A stretch of DNA of 64,000 bases from Nocardia rhamnosiphila NBRC 108938 (GTDB taxonomy: Bacteria > Actinomycetota > Actinomycetes > Mycobacteriales > Mycobacteriaceae), in the NCBI RefSeq assembly GCF_000720425.1, contig NZ_JOAJ01000010.1, forward strand, positions 62,001 through 126,000, in the 5' to 3' direction. The notes beneath the pieces are model-generated. The model searched no databases. It saw nothing but the letters and a program-made list of their open reading frames with translations, and was not told the origin of the DNA. Positions 29,182-37,974 of the stretch are shown here, one piece after another; the first letter of the stretch is position 1, and each line of letters begins with the position of its first letter. The position numbers and the translations under genes are program-made.

Positions 29182-29210
29182 TGAATACCTGTAGCGTTCG
29201 CTACAGTCAA
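29182..29210 (-). promoter_or_regulatory. Core promoter of the KasA-like gene with embedded TetR operator
   Basis: On the minus strand, TTGACT (29210-29205) and TATTCA (29187-29182) are separated by exactly 17 bases. The expected transcription start is the GTG at 29174 itself. Between the two boxes lies CTGTAGCGTTCGCTACAG (29189-29206), a perfect inverted repeat with 8-bp arms and a 2-base spacer. A repressor bound there would block RNA polymerase. The divergent TetR protein starting at 29214 is the obvious candidate. Confidence 0.75.
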
Positions 29211-29213
29211 CCC

Positions 29214-29771
29214 ATGGCCCGTCCACTCGACCACGCCAAACGCGCCGAGATCCTCGACGCGGTGGTGCGCTACATCGCCGAACGCGGACTCGCGGACCTC
29301 TCGCTGCGTCCCCTGGCCGCCGCCCTGGGCACCAGTTCTCGAATGCTGATCTATTACTTCGGAACCAAGGAAGAACTGCTGGTCCAGGCTCTGGCAACCC
29401 ATCGCCCGGATCTCACGGCCGTATTCGCCGAAGTACACGACGCCGCCACGCTGCGGGAACGGCTCTGGGATTTCTGGCGTTCGAACACCACCGGATCGGG
29501 ATCGGTCAGCGTGCGGGTGATGCTCCAGGTCCTCGGCGCGGCCTGCGCGCCCCACGGCCCCTACGCCGGCTACGCCGACCAGGCCACCGCGGCGTTCGTC
29601 ACCGCCCTCACCGCGGGCCTGCGCGCACTGAACCCGGACGACGAACCCGAAGTGGTGGCCACCGTGCTGGTCTCCGGGTTGCGCGGCATCCTGCAGGACC
29701 GGCTCATCACCGGCGATACCGAACGCACCGACCGGGCGGCCCGCCGGATCATCGACCACACCATCCGCTGA
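29214..29771 (+). CDS. TetR-family repressor of the KasA-like gene
   Basis: A 185-residue regulator. The N-terminal HTH is [50 protein letters not shown], and the remaining helices form the ligand pocket. It diverges from the KasA-like ketosynthase gene, with a perfect palindrome 8 bases upstream of the ATG. The start at 29214 ([12 protein letters not shown]) is preferred over an earlier ATG that lies inside the operator region. No ribosome site is visible, so its mRNA may also be leaderless. Confidence 0.86.
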   Translation: MARPLDHAKRAEILDAVVRYIAERGLADLSLRPLAAALGTSSRMLIYYFGTKEELLVQALATHRPDLTAVFAEVHDAATLRERLWDFWRSNTTGSGSVSVRVMLQVLGAACAPHGPYAGYADQATAAFVTALTAGLRALNPDDEPEVVATVLVSGLRGILQDRLITGDTERTDRAARRIIDHTIR

Positions 29772-29980
29772 CTCGTCGGGCAAAGCCGATCGCCTACGCG
29801 GCCACCGGGATTCCGATCTACCTTCTGATCGACCGGGAATTCGGCGAGATCACGGTGTTCAGCCAACCCTCGGGCGCGCGCTACCAGCGCCGGGTGACCG
29901 TCTCGATCGGTGACAGCGTCGACCTGCCCGACCCTGTCGGTCTGGCCCTGGACACCGAACCGCTCAAAGCCTGGGTCTGA
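29772..29980 (+). pseudogene. C-terminal remnant of a Uma2-family gene
   Basis: Directly after the TetR stop, an open frame without a start codon reads [26 protein letters not shown], then VTVSIGDSVDLPDPVGLAL and the ending LKAWV before a TGA at 29978-29980. This aligns along its length with the C-terminus of the Uma2 protein at 20481-21059 (KPFLYAATGIPLYFLIDRGAAEVSVY and following). The first two thirds of the gene are missing, so it is a truncated paralogue. Confidence 0.8.
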
Positions 29981-30038
29981 GGCTCGCCGACTCGAGACAC
30001 CCACCCGGGCGCGAACCCCGCCCACGTAGGGTGACCGG

Positions 30039-30878
30039 GTGAGATTGTTGCCGTTGACGCCCCCCGGGCAGACCCCGGTCCGGGTGCTCACCATCGCCGG
30101 TACCGATTCGGGCGGCGGGGCCGGAATCCAGGCCGATACCCGGACCATGGCCCTGTGCGGGGTACACGCCCTGGTGGCGGTGGCCGCGGTGACCGTGCAG
30201 AACACAGTGGGCGTGAGCGGGTTCCACGAGATTCCCCCGCAGGTGGTCGCGGACCAGGTGCGCTCGGTGGCCGGCGATATCGGTATCGGCGCCGCGAAGA
30301 CGGGCATGCTCGCCTCCGGGGACATCATCGAGGCCGTGGCCGGAGTCTGCCGCGAGGTCGGCATCGGGCACGACACCGAGGTGCCGCTGGTGGTCGACCC
30401 CGTCGCGGCTTCCATGCACGGCGACCCGCTGCTGCACACCGAAGCACTCGATGCCGTGCGGTACACGCTGTTCCCACTGGCCACCATCGTCACCCCGAAC
30501 CTGGACGAGGTGCGATTGCTGACCGGGGTGGAGGTCACCGACGCGGCATCCGCGCGCATCGCCGCCGAGGCGCTGCACGGGCTCGGACCGCGCTGGGTCG
30601 TGGTGAAGGGCGGCCACCTGCGCACCTCGGCGCAGAGCACTGATCTGTTGTTCGACGGCAACCGGTTCTTGGAGTTCACCGCCCCGCGTATCGAGACCGG
30701 CAACGATCACGGCGGCGGTGACACCCTGGCCGCGGCCCTGGCCTGCGCGCTGGCCCACGGCTACTCGGTCCCCGACGCCTTCGAATTCGCCAAGGAATGG
30801 ACCCGGCGCAGCCTGGAAGCCGCCTACGACCTGGGCAAAGGCCACGGTCCGGTCTCCCCGCTGTGGCGGCTGAGCTGA
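30039..30878 (+). CDS. thiD: Hydroxymethylpyrimidine/phosphomethylpyrimidine kinase
   Basis: It phosphorylates the pyrimidine made by ThiC on the way to thiamine. The 279-residue ribokinase-fold protein has LTIAGTDSGGGAGIQADTRTMALCGVHAL, the basic-pocket segment VVDPVAASMHGDPLL, VTPNLDEVRLLTG, VVKGGH and GNDHGGGDTLAAALACALAHG, which holds the catalytic Asp. It starts at GTG 30039. There is no TPP riboswitch in the 58 bases upstream. In M. tuberculosis thiC and thiD are neighbours; here about 7 kb separates them. Confidence 0.92.
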   Translation: MRLLPLTPPGQTPVRVLTIAGTDSGGGAGIQADTRTMALCGVHALVAVAAVTVQNTVGVSGFHEIPPQVVADQVRSVAGDIGIGAAKTGMLASGDIIEAVAGVCREVGIGHDTEVPLVVDPVAASMHGDPLLHTEALDAVRYTLFPLATIVTPNLDEVRLLTGVEVTDAASARIAAEALHGLGPRWVVVKGGHLRTSAQSTDLLFDGNRFLEFTAPRIETGNDHGGGDTLAAALACALAHGYSVPDAFEFAKEWTRRSLEAAYDLGKGHGPVSPLWRLS

Positions 30879-31348
30879 CGTCGGCCGAGTCGGCGAACCT
30901 GTCGGTGGGCGGGTCCATACTCGAGGTGTCACGAACATCCCCACAATGGCGTGGAGACCGGAACAACGACGTTCGATCAGTGACACCGGACGGGTCGGCC
31001 CCGGCGCGCCGCCTTCCCGCCTGATCCGCATTCACGATCGGCCGTGTCCGGCGCCCGGCGCCGACAGGTACGGCGTCCACCGAGCAATAACAGTGCTGTC
31101 AACCCAACCGCACTGGTCGTGACCTCGGCCGACAGACCTTCTGCCCATTCCGGATCGTCCACCTCGCTGGTCGGGGCCCGCCCCCGATCTGGACCGACGG
31201 AGCGAAGGAGCGCAGCGACTGAGCGCAGGAGGGAAGAATCGGGGTCACAGGGCCCCGACCCGCGGCGCCGAAGGCGCCGCAAATAAACACAGCTACCTCC
31301 CAGGTTGGCTGGAGCCGGGCCCCAGCCCGCCCACCGACTCTGGTCCAC
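30879..31348. other. Intergenic stretch before the glycosyltransferase operon
   Basis: No frame here has a ribosome site or recognisable product. A short hairpin at 31262-31280 (GCGGCGCC, loop GAA, GGCGCCGC) is followed on the plus strand by AAATAAA. Before it lies a degenerate repeat around 31200-31235 built from GGAGCGAAGGAGCGCAGCGA-type units. A promoter for the downstream operon probably lies here but I cannot point to it. Confidence 0.45.
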
Positions 31349-32602
31349 ATGACCGAGACCGTGACCCTCGCCGCAGCGGCGGACCTCAGGGAACACACCG
31401 CGGCGCCGCCGGTGCTGGATGTGGTCGTTCCCGTGTACAACGAAGAAACCGATCTCGGCGTGTGTGTGCGCCGGCTTCACGACTACCTCGACAGCGGGCT
31501 CCCGTTCCCGGCGCGGATCACCGTCGCCGACAACGCCAGCACCGATTCCACGCTGGCGGTGGCCGAACTGCTCGCCGGGGAGTTGGACGGTGTCCGGGTG
31601 GTCCACCTGGACGCCAAAGGTCGCGGGCGCGCGCTGCGCACTGTGTGGCAGGATTCGGACGCGCAGGTCGTCGCGTATATGGATGTCGATCTCTCCACCG
31701 ATCTGAATGCGCTGCTGCCGCTGGTCGCACCACTGGTCTCCGGTCATTCGGATCTGGCGATCGGTACCCGGCTGGGCTCCGGGTCCCGGGTGGTGCGCGG
31801 ACCGAAACGCGAATTCATCTCCCGCTGCTACAACCTGCTGCTGAAGGCTTCACTGCGGGCACACTTCTCCGACGCCCAGTGCGGTTTCAAGGCCATGCGC
31901 ACCGAGGTGGCGCGCAAACTGCTCCCGCTGGTCGAGGACGGGGAGTGGTTCTTCGACACCGAACTGCTGGTCATCGCCGAACGCGCCGGGCTGCGGATCC
32001 ACGAGGTCCCGGTGGACTGGATCGACGACCCCGACAGCCGCGTCGATATCGTCGATACCGCCTACAAGGACCTGCGCGGCATCTGGCGGATGGGCCGCGC
32101 GCTGGCCACCGGGTCGCTTCCGCTGGCCGAGCTCCGCACGGCGGTGGGCCGCGAGCCGCTGGTGCCCGGGGTGCCGCTCGGCATGGTGGGCCAGCTGGTG
32201 CGGTTCGCGCTGGTGGGGGTCGGCTCCACCCTCGCCTACATGCTGCTCTACCTGCTGCTGCAACCGATGACCGGTGCGCAGGTCGCCAATTTCGCGGCCC
32301 TGTTGATCACCGCGGTCGGCAATACCGCCGCCAACCGGGCATTCACCTTCGGGGTGCGCGGGCAGAGCGGGATGGTGTCGCACCAGTTCCAGGGTCTGCT
32401 GATCTTCGGGTTCGGGCTGCTGGTCACCAGCGGTTCGCTGTTCGTCCTGCACCACTGGGCGCCCGGCGCCGCGGTGCAGCTGGAGTTGTTCGTCCTGGTC
32501 GTCGCGAACCTTATCGCCACTCTCGCGCGGTTCGTCGGGCTGCGCTGGGTGTTCCGTGGGAGCGGCCGCCCCGCACCGGTAGCCGAGGAGGTCGCTCGAT
32601 GA
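31349..32602 (+). CDS. GT2 glycosyltransferase fused to a GtrA-like membrane domain
   Basis: A 417-residue protein. The N-terminal ~240 residues are a GT-A (DPM1-like) domain: LDVVVPVYNEETDLGVCV, ADNASTDST, and the metal-binding MDVDLST near residue 112, then HFSDAQCGFKAMR. The C-terminal ~150 residues carry four membrane helices of the GtrA type (VRFALVGVGSTLAYMLLYLLL and following). Such fusions make polyprenyl-phosphate sugars and flip or hold them for the outer-face enzymes. It is coupled by ATGA to the GT39-like gene, which would use the lipid-linked sugar. Confidence 0.88.
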   Translation: MTETVTLAAAADLREHTAAPPVLDVVVPVYNEETDLGVCVRRLHDYLDSGLPFPARITVADNASTDSTLAVAELLAGELDGVRVVHLDAKGRGRALRTVWQDSDAQVVAYMDVDLSTDLNALLPLVAPLVSGHSDLAIGTRLGSGSRVVRGPKREFISRCYNLLLKASLRAHFSDAQCGFKAMRTEVARKLLPLVEDGEWFFDTELLVIAERAGLRIHEVPVDWIDDPDSRVDIVDTAYKDLRGIWRMGRALATGSLPLAELRTAVGREPLVPGVPLGMVGQLVRFALVGVGSTLAYMLLYLLLQPMTGAQVANFAALLITAVGNTAANRAFTFGVRGQSGMVSHQFQGLLIFGFGLLVTSGSLFVLHHWAPGAAVQLELFVLVVANLIATLARFVGLRWVFRGSGRPAPVAEEVAR

Positions 32603-34767
32603 CGGCGACCGCCGCCGCGGCCGGAACCGGGGCGCCCCCGGCAACCACGACCGCTACCGGACCGGCACGCGCGAACCGCTGGGAGTACCCCGCGGCGGCG
32701 GCGCTGCTGCTCGCCACCGGACTCGCCTATCTGTACAACCTGAGTGCCAACGGCTGGGCCAACTCCTTCTATTCGGCCGCCATCCAGGCGGGTTCGGTGT
32801 CGTGGAAGGCGTTCTTCTTCGGTTCCTCCGATGCCGCGAATTCCATCACCGTGGACAAGGCGCCCGCATCGCTGTGGCTCATGGAGCTGTCGGTGCGCCT
32901 GTTCGGTCTGAGCAGCTGGAGCATCCTTGTGCCCCAGGTGCTGCTGGGGGTGGCGACGGTGGCGCTGGTCCGGACGATCGTGCGGCGTTCGTTCGGCCCG
33001 GCGGCCGGATTGATCGCCGGGCTGGCATTGGCGGTGACCCCGGTGTTCGCGCTGATGTTCCGGTTCAACAATCCGGACGCGCTGCTGGTGTTGCTGATGG
33101 TCGCCGCGGTGTGGGCGATGACGCGCGCGCTGGACGACGGACGCGGGCGCTGGCTGGTACTCACCGGGACCTTCATCGGATTCGGTTTTTTGGCCAAACA
33201 GTTGCAGGTCATGCTGGTGGTGCCCGTCCTCGCGCTGGTCTATCTTTTCGCCGGACCACCGCGACTCGGCAAACGTATCGCGCAACTCTTCGCCGCCGGT
33301 GCCGCCATGGTGGTGGCCGCGGGCTGGTGGATTCTGGCCGTGGAACTGTGGCCGGCCGATTCGCGCCCGTATATCGGTGGTTCGCAGAACAATTCGATCA
33401 TCGAACTGACCCTCGGCTACAACGGGCTGGGGCGATTGAACGGTAACGAGACGGGCAGTGTCGGCCCGGGCGGTGAACTGCCGCCCGGCGGCAACGGTAT
33501 GTGGGGCCGGACCGGGATAACCCGGATGTTCGACCAGATGCAGGGCGGGCAGATCGCCTGGCTGATCCCCGCGGCACTGGTCGCGCTGGTCGCCGGACTG
33601 CTGCTGCGCGGCCGGGCGGCCCGCACCGACGCTCCCCGCGCGCAGGTGCTGCTGTGGGGTGGCTGGCTGCTGGTCACCGGGCTGGTGTTCAGCTTCATGG
33701 CCGGGATCTTCCACCAGTACTACACGGTGGCGCTGGCCCCGGCTGTCGCCGCGCTGGTGGGTATCGGCGCGGTGCTGTTCTGGCGCGAGCGGTCCCGGTG
33801 GTGGGTGCGTGTGGCGGCCGCGCTCGCAGTCGGCTCGACCACCGCCACGGCCTGGATGTTGCTTTGGCGCAGTGCGGAGTTCCTGCCGTGGCTGCGGTGG
33901 GCGGTACTGGCCGGCGGTATCGTCGCGACGATCGCGCTTCTCGTACCGCTGCCCGGCCGAGCTACCGTGGCGGCGGCGGTTCTCGCCGCGGCGGTGGGCT
34001 TGGCCGGACCGGTCGCCTACACAGTGGACACGCTGAACACCGGCCACGCCGGCGCGATTCCGACCGCTGGGCCGAACACGGGGATGTTCGGCGGTATGCG
34101 GCCGCCAGGTATGGGCGGCGAGGGATTCCCGGTCGGAATGGACGCTGGTCCGGGCGGGATGCCGGGGATCGCCGGCGGCCCCGCTGGGATGCCCCCCGGC
34201 AGGAACGATGGAACCGGCGGATTTCCCGGGATGAACGGCGGACCCGCGGGGATGCCGAATATCGACGGCAGTACGGGTGGGATGCCTGGTATGGACGGCG
34301 GACCCGGCGGCATGCCCGGGACGACGACCGGCGGCGGGACCGGACCCGCCGGGGGCGCGATCGGCGGTGACGGTGGTCGCGACGGCAACCGCCGGGGCGG
34401 GCCCGGCGGCGGATTCCTGAACGCGAGCAGTCCCAGCGATGCGCTGGTGGCGCTGCTGCGGGAGAACGGCGACGCCTACACCTGGGCGGCGGCCACCATC
34501 TCCTCCAACGGCGCCGCCGGATATCAGCTGGCCACCGAACTGCCGGTCATGCCGATCGGCGGGTTCAACGGCAGCGACCCCTCCCCCACGCCGGCGCAGT
34601 TCCAGCAGTACGTGGCCGCCGGGCAGATCCACTACTTCATCGGTGGCGGATCCGGGCCGGGCGGTCGGCAGGGCACGTCCTCCGCGATATCCCAATGGGT
34701 CGCGGACAACTTCACCGCGAAGGACGTGGACGGGGTCACGCTCTACGACCTCACCGCGCCGAAGTGA
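32599..34767 (+). CDS. GT39/ArnT-like membrane glycosyltransferase with a Gly/Met/Pro-rich insert
   Basis: A 722-residue GT-C enzyme that transfers sugar from a polyprenyl-phosphate donor on the outside of the membrane. About a dozen membrane segments run to residue 480. The first loop has NGWANSFYSAAIQAGSVSWKAFFFGSSDAANSITVDKAPASLW with the catalytic acidic residue region, and RFNNPDALLVLLM follows. Residues about 495-607 are low-complexity repeats of the type GGPxGMPG. A soluble C-terminal domain follows (NGDAYTWAAATISSNGAAGYQL ... YFIGGGSG). It is translated from an ATGA overlap with the GT2-GtrA gene and ends before a strong hairpin. Confidence 0.88.
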   Translation: MTATAAAAGTGAPPATTTATGPARANRWEYPAAAALLLATGLAYLYNLSANGWANSFYSAAIQAGSVSWKAFFFGSSDAANSITVDKAPASLWLMELSVRLFGLSSWSILVPQVLLGVATVALVRTIVRRSFGPAAGLIAGLALAVTPVFALMFRFNNPDALLVLLMVAAVWAMTRALDDGRGRWLVLTGTFIGFGFLAKQLQVMLVVPVLALVYLFAGPPRLGKRIAQLFAAGAAMVVAAGWWILAVELWPADSRPYIGGSQNNSIIELTLGYNGLGRLNGNETGSVGPGGELPPGGNGMWGRTGITRMFDQMQGGQIAWLIPAALVALVAGLLLRGRAARTDAPRAQVLLWGGWLLVTGLVFSFMAGIFHQYYTVALAPAVAALVGIGAVLFWRERSRWWVRVAAALAVGSTTATAWMLLWRSAEFLPWLRWAVLAGGIVATIALLVPLPGRATVAAAVLAAAVGLAGPVAYTVDTLNTGHAGAIPTAGPNTGMFGGMRPPGMGGEGFPVGMDAGPGGMPGIAGGPAGMPPGRNDGTGGFPGMNGGPAGMPNIDGSTGGMPGMDGGPGGMPGTTTGGGTGPAGGAIGGDGGRDGNRRGGPGGGFLNASSPSDALVALLRENGDAYTWAAATISSNGAAGYQLATELPVMPIGGFNGSDPSPTPAQFQQYVAAGQIHYFIGGGSGPGGRQGTSSAISQWVADNFTAKDVDGVTLYDLTAPK

Positions 34768-34778
34768 GCCGGCCTCGA

Positions 34779-34823
34779 CGCCGATGGCCTGGACCGTTCC
34801 GTATCGGGTCCGGGCCATCGGCG
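34779..34823 (+). terminator. Hairpin terminator after the GT39-like gene
   Basis: A 17-bp stem: CGCCGATGGCCTGGACC at 34779-34795 pairs with 34807-34823 with one T-G wobble and an 11-base loop. It begins 11 bases after the stop codon. No T-run follows. Confidence 0.75.
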
Positions 34824-35378
34824 TTCCGACGCGCCGTGCCGGTCGGGCCCGCGGAACACTCGGCGGAGGCGCCGTAGCGCCACTGCCGGCTCGATTGTCC
34901 GAGTCGGACCTCGCGGACCCGGCCGGACAGGGCGCGCTCCGCACCGCCTATCGGAACGAGACTGTGGTGCAGAGGTTTCCACGATCCAATGCCGACTCGA
35001 GCAAATATCCGGCGATCTGCTCCGATTGATTCTTCTCCGCTATTACGCGAGGTTCTCCGTCCGCCAGGGGAACGGCGATCCCACGGGCGGCACCGGCCGG
35101 CATCGAACCACCCGGCGAACGAGATAATGCCCGCGGGCGTGAAACAAGGACCCAATTCCGAAAACCGACCGGAATGCACTATTCGACAGGCCGTCCGAGA
35201 CAGCGGGAAATTCCGAGCGGCACGCGCCCGCGCATTGCCTATAATTCACCAAGTTCTGAAATTTCGACGTTCCGGACAGCCGGATTCCCCTGGACGCCGC
35301 GCGCCGGAACGCTAGGATCGACCGAGCTGCCTGTCACGACCAGGCAATTCTTCATATCGGTACCGCTGGGCAGGAAAC
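34824..35378. other. Gene-free stretch before the WS/DGAT-like gene
   Basis: About 555 bases with lower GC than the neighbours, especially 34940-35280. Short frames exist on both strands but none has a ribosome site or familiar product. The stretch probably holds the promoter of the acyltransferase gene; I cannot define it. Confidence 0.4.
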
Positions 35379-36821
35379 ATGGTGATATACGGGAACAGTG
35401 GAGTTCTCGCCACGAAAAAGGCCAAAGGCATTGTGGCGAAAGAGCAGTTGGCGCCCCGTGACGCGGTGTTCGTCTACGACGAAACCGAGCGGCACCCGAC
35501 CAATATCGTTGCGGTCTATGTTTTCGACGCCACCGGGGCCGAACCGGTGGATACCGCCGCGTTGCGAGATTGGGCGCGGGCACGGCTGGGCTTCGCACCC
35601 CTGTTCCAGCGACGATTGCGACGTGTCCCACTGGATCTGGACCTGCCGTACTGGGTTCCCGATCCGGCATTCGATATCGCCGAGCACGTGGTGGCCGGAC
35701 CGTCGGGAGCCGACTGGGACACCGTGCGCGCCCGGCTCGCGGAAATAACCATGGCGCGTATGGATCTCACACGACCGCCATGGCAGATCCAGGTGTTCGA
35801 CCGAGTCCGGGCCGTTCCGGAGATCCCGGGAGAGGCCACGGTCGTCGCACTGAAATTCCACCACAGCGCCTGCGACGGTGTGGCGACCCGGGAACTCGAA
35901 CTGGAACTCTTCGGCGGCCGGGAGGCGCCGGCCGCACCGACGGCGAATCGGTGGTCGAGATCGGCGGCGGGGTTACGTGCCGCCGCGCTGTTTCCCTACC
36001 GTATAGGCCGTTTCGCAATGGGACTGTCGCGTACCCGGGCGGCGAACGCCACCGCGCGCGCCCGGATCGAGGCCGGCCTGCTGCACGAACCGGCGCCCGT
36101 ACGCCCCGCGACCCGCTTCAACCGCGCGATCGGCCCGACCGTACTGATCGAGCAGGTGTTCCTGCCGTTGCCCGAGGTGACGGCATTGCGCGACCGGTCC
36201 GCCGAACGCGTCACGGTCAACGATGTCATGCTGACCGTGGTGTCCGGTGCGCTCGCCGCCTACCTCGACGAGAAGGGTGAGACGCCACCGGAGGGACTCG
36301 CGGCGATGGTTCCGATGTCGATGCGCGGGATCGCGCAATGGGATTCGGCGAATCAGCTGTGCCAGATGACGGTCGATCTGCATACCGGTCACCGGGATCC
36401 ACGTGCGCGATTGGCGGCGATCCGGGAGTCGGTACGCCGGGAACGGCGCCGGAACAGCGATCCGGCGGTACTCCGGCACGCCGCGCGGGTCGAGACCGCG
36501 CCGGCGTGGTTGTTGCGGGTGGCCGGCCGGGCGCGAGCACATCGCTCGTTCACCGATCTGTCCTCGGTACCGCTGCACAACACCACGATCAGCAATGTCC
36601 CGCCGCTGGGTGCCGGGCTGACCTTCCGCGGCGCGCCGGTGCTGCGGGCGTTCGGTGTCCTGCCGCCGATGGACGGTGACGGTCTGCGGCACCTGATCTC
36701 GGCCCAGGGCGAGGAGATCGTGCTCACCATCAGCGTCGACAAGGCGATGATGCCGGACCCCGACCGCTACCGGGAGCTGCTGCGGGAATCGTTCCGCGAG
36801 CTGGTGGAAGCCCTCGACTGA
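35379..36821 (+). CDS. Wax ester synthase/diacylglycerol acyltransferase-like protein
   Basis: A 480-residue acyltransferase that would esterify alcohols or diacylglycerol with acyl-CoA to make storage lipid. The catalytic HHxxxDG motif is present as KFHHSACDGV near residue 160. Other family features are LAPRDAVFVYDETERHPTNIVAVYVFD at the N-terminus, VNDVMLTVVSGALAAYL, and the C-terminal SSVPLHNTTISNVPP. The ATG at 35379 has AGGAA upstream; a slightly later start is possible because the family usually begins close to LAPRDAVF. Substrate not determinable. Confidence 0.87.
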   Translation: MVIYGNSGVLATKKAKGIVAKEQLAPRDAVFVYDETERHPTNIVAVYVFDATGAEPVDTAALRDWARARLGFAPLFQRRLRRVPLDLDLPYWVPDPAFDIAEHVVAGPSGADWDTVRARLAEITMARMDLTRPPWQIQVFDRVRAVPEIPGEATVVALKFHHSACDGVATRELELELFGGREAPAAPTANRWSRSAAGLRAAALFPYRIGRFAMGLSRTRAANATARARIEAGLLHEPAPVRPATRFNRAIGPTVLIEQVFLPLPEVTALRDRSAERVTVNDVMLTVVSGALAAYLDEKGETPPEGLAAMVPMSMRGIAQWDSANQLCQMTVDLHTGHRDPRARLAAIRESVRRERRRNSDPAVLRHAARVETAPAWLLRVAGRARAHRSFTDLSSVPLHNTTISNVPPLGAGLTFRGAPVLRAFGVLPPMDGDGLRHLISAQGEEIVLTISVDKAMMPDPDRYRELLRESFRELVEALD

Positions 36822-36828
36822 CGCGCCG

Positions 36829-36857
36829 CGGGCCCCGCCGGATACCGGCGGGGCCCG
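36829..36857. terminator. Bidirectional hairpin between acyltransferase and mycoloyltransferase genes
   Basis: A perfect 13-bp GC stem, CGGGCCCCGCCGG at 36829-36841 pairing with 36845-36857, with the 3-base loop ATA. It lies 8 bases after the WS/DGAT stop and 24 bases beyond the stop of the convergent gene, so it can serve both. Confidence 0.8.
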
Positions 36858-36880
36858 GCGAGACCGCGGCCGCGGTGGGT

Positions 36881-37900
36881 TCAGGAGGTCAGCGCACCGG
36901 CCAGCAGTGGCCAGGATCGGTGCAGATCATCCTGCCAATACCCCCACGAATGGGTGCCGGAAGGACGGAGGTCGTAGACGATATCGGTCCGGCCGAGCTC
37001 CTGGGTGCGGCGCTGGAGCGCCCGGGTGCAGTAGTCGGCCGCGGCCTCGATTCCGCCGCCGACGAGCAGCTGGTTCCACAGCATCTTCTGATTACCGTCG
37101 AGCCGTGGGTCGTCGGCGCTGTCGTATCGCCCGGCCAGCCCGGTGCCGCTGGTGATGTACATGGGGATATCCGGGAGCCGGTGGGCCTGCAGGTAGGGGT
37201 CGTGTTCCCGCCACCCCGGACCGTCGGTCGGGCCCCACATGTTCTCGGCGTTGCCGCCGCCCAGACTTACCACCAGGGTGACGAACGCCTGACCGAGCAG
37301 GTCGCTGGTCATCGCACATCCGCTGTACGCCGCCGCCGCGCTGTAGAGGTGGGGCGCGCGGATGGTGAGGTCGAGTACCGAGGTCGCGGCCATCGAGATC
37401 CCCGCGATCGCGTTCCGGCCCGTGGTACCGAAAGCGGCATCGAGTACGGGCGGTAGTTCTTCGGTGAGGAAGGTCGCCCACATGTTCCGGCCGTTGTTGC
37501 CCAGTTTCGCGGCCAGGCCGGAATCCTCTTGCTGCCAGTCGGTGTAGTAGCTGAAGGCCCCCTCGCGGGGGATCACCACATTGACGTGTTCACCGGCGAA
37601 GAATTCGGACACGTCGGTCTGCGCGGACCAGGTCGCGGCGTCTTCGCCGCCGCCGGCACCGTTGAGCAGGTAAAGGGTCGGCGCGGGGGTACCGGTATCG
37701 GCCGGGCGCAGGACCTGCAGCGGGATATCACGCCGCATGGCCGGTGAGTACACCGTGACCTCGACCGATCGTCCGGCACCGGGCGCGAGCGAGACGATAT
37801 GCGCTCCCGGGGTGGCGGCGGCGCGTGGTGCCGCGCCCAGGGCGAGAACGAACAGTATTGCCAGCAGATATGCCGGCGCGGTCCTGCTACGTGAAATCAT
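36881..37900 (-). CDS. Antigen-85-like secreted esterase / mycoloyltransferase
   Basis: A 339-residue exported alpha/beta hydrolase. A signal peptide (SRTAPAYLLAILFVLALGAAPRAAA) is followed by VTVYSPAMRRDIPLQVLRPADTGTPAPTLYLLNGAGG. The nucleophile is the Ser in AIAGISMAATSVLDLTIRAP, and the His is in PSGTHSWGYWQDDL, very like the HSWEYW of antigen 85. These enzymes move mycolic acids onto trehalose, arabinogalactan or, in Corynebacterium (MytC), onto small porin peptides. I placed the start at 37900 so the signal peptide begins MISRSRT. Two tandem 38-residue peptide genes lie just upstream on the same strand. Confidence 0.85.
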   Translation of the reverse strand: MISRSRTAPAYLLAILFVLALGAAPRAAATPGAHIVSLAPGAGRSVEVTVYSPAMRRDIPLQVLRPADTGTPAPTLYLLNGAGGGEDAATWSAQTDVSEFFAGEHVNVVIPREGAFSYYTDWQQEDSGLAAKLGNNGRNMWATFLTEELPPVLDAAFGTTGRNAIAGISMAATSVLDLTIRAPHLYSAAAAYSGCAMTSDLLGQAFVTLVVSLGGGNAENMWGPTDGPGWREHDPYLQAHRLPDIPMYITSGTGLAGRYDSADDPRLDGNQKMLWNQLLVGGGIEAAADYCTRALQRRTQELGRTDIVYDLRPSGTHSWGYWQDDLHRSWPLLAGALTS

Positions 37901-37927
37901 CAATTCGTATACGTGGCTTTCGAGCAC

Positions 37928-37958
37928 GGGGTCCACCCGTGGTGACCGGGTGGACCCC
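37928..37958 (-). terminator. Hairpin between the small peptide genes and the mycoloyltransferase gene
   Basis: A perfect 12-bp inverted repeat, GGGGTCCACCCG at 37928-37939 pairing with 37947-37958, with a 7-base loop. It starts 17 bases after the stop of the second peptide gene. It could be a terminator or attenuator that lets most transcripts stop after the peptides and some read into the esterase. Confidence 0.65.
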
Positions 37959-37974
37959 CTTTCCGACCGGCGAT

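Noticed and set aside
31044..31190. Possible small membrane protein on the minus strand (VGLTALLLLGG stretch)
   Set aside because: One hydrophobic run without a ribosome site or convincing start; not enough for a gene call.
32248..34944. 898-codon open frame on the minus strand over the glycosyltransferase operon
   Set aside because: It lies antisense to two clear genes, its translation is Arg/Gly/His-rich with no domains, and such frames arise by chance in high-GC DNA.
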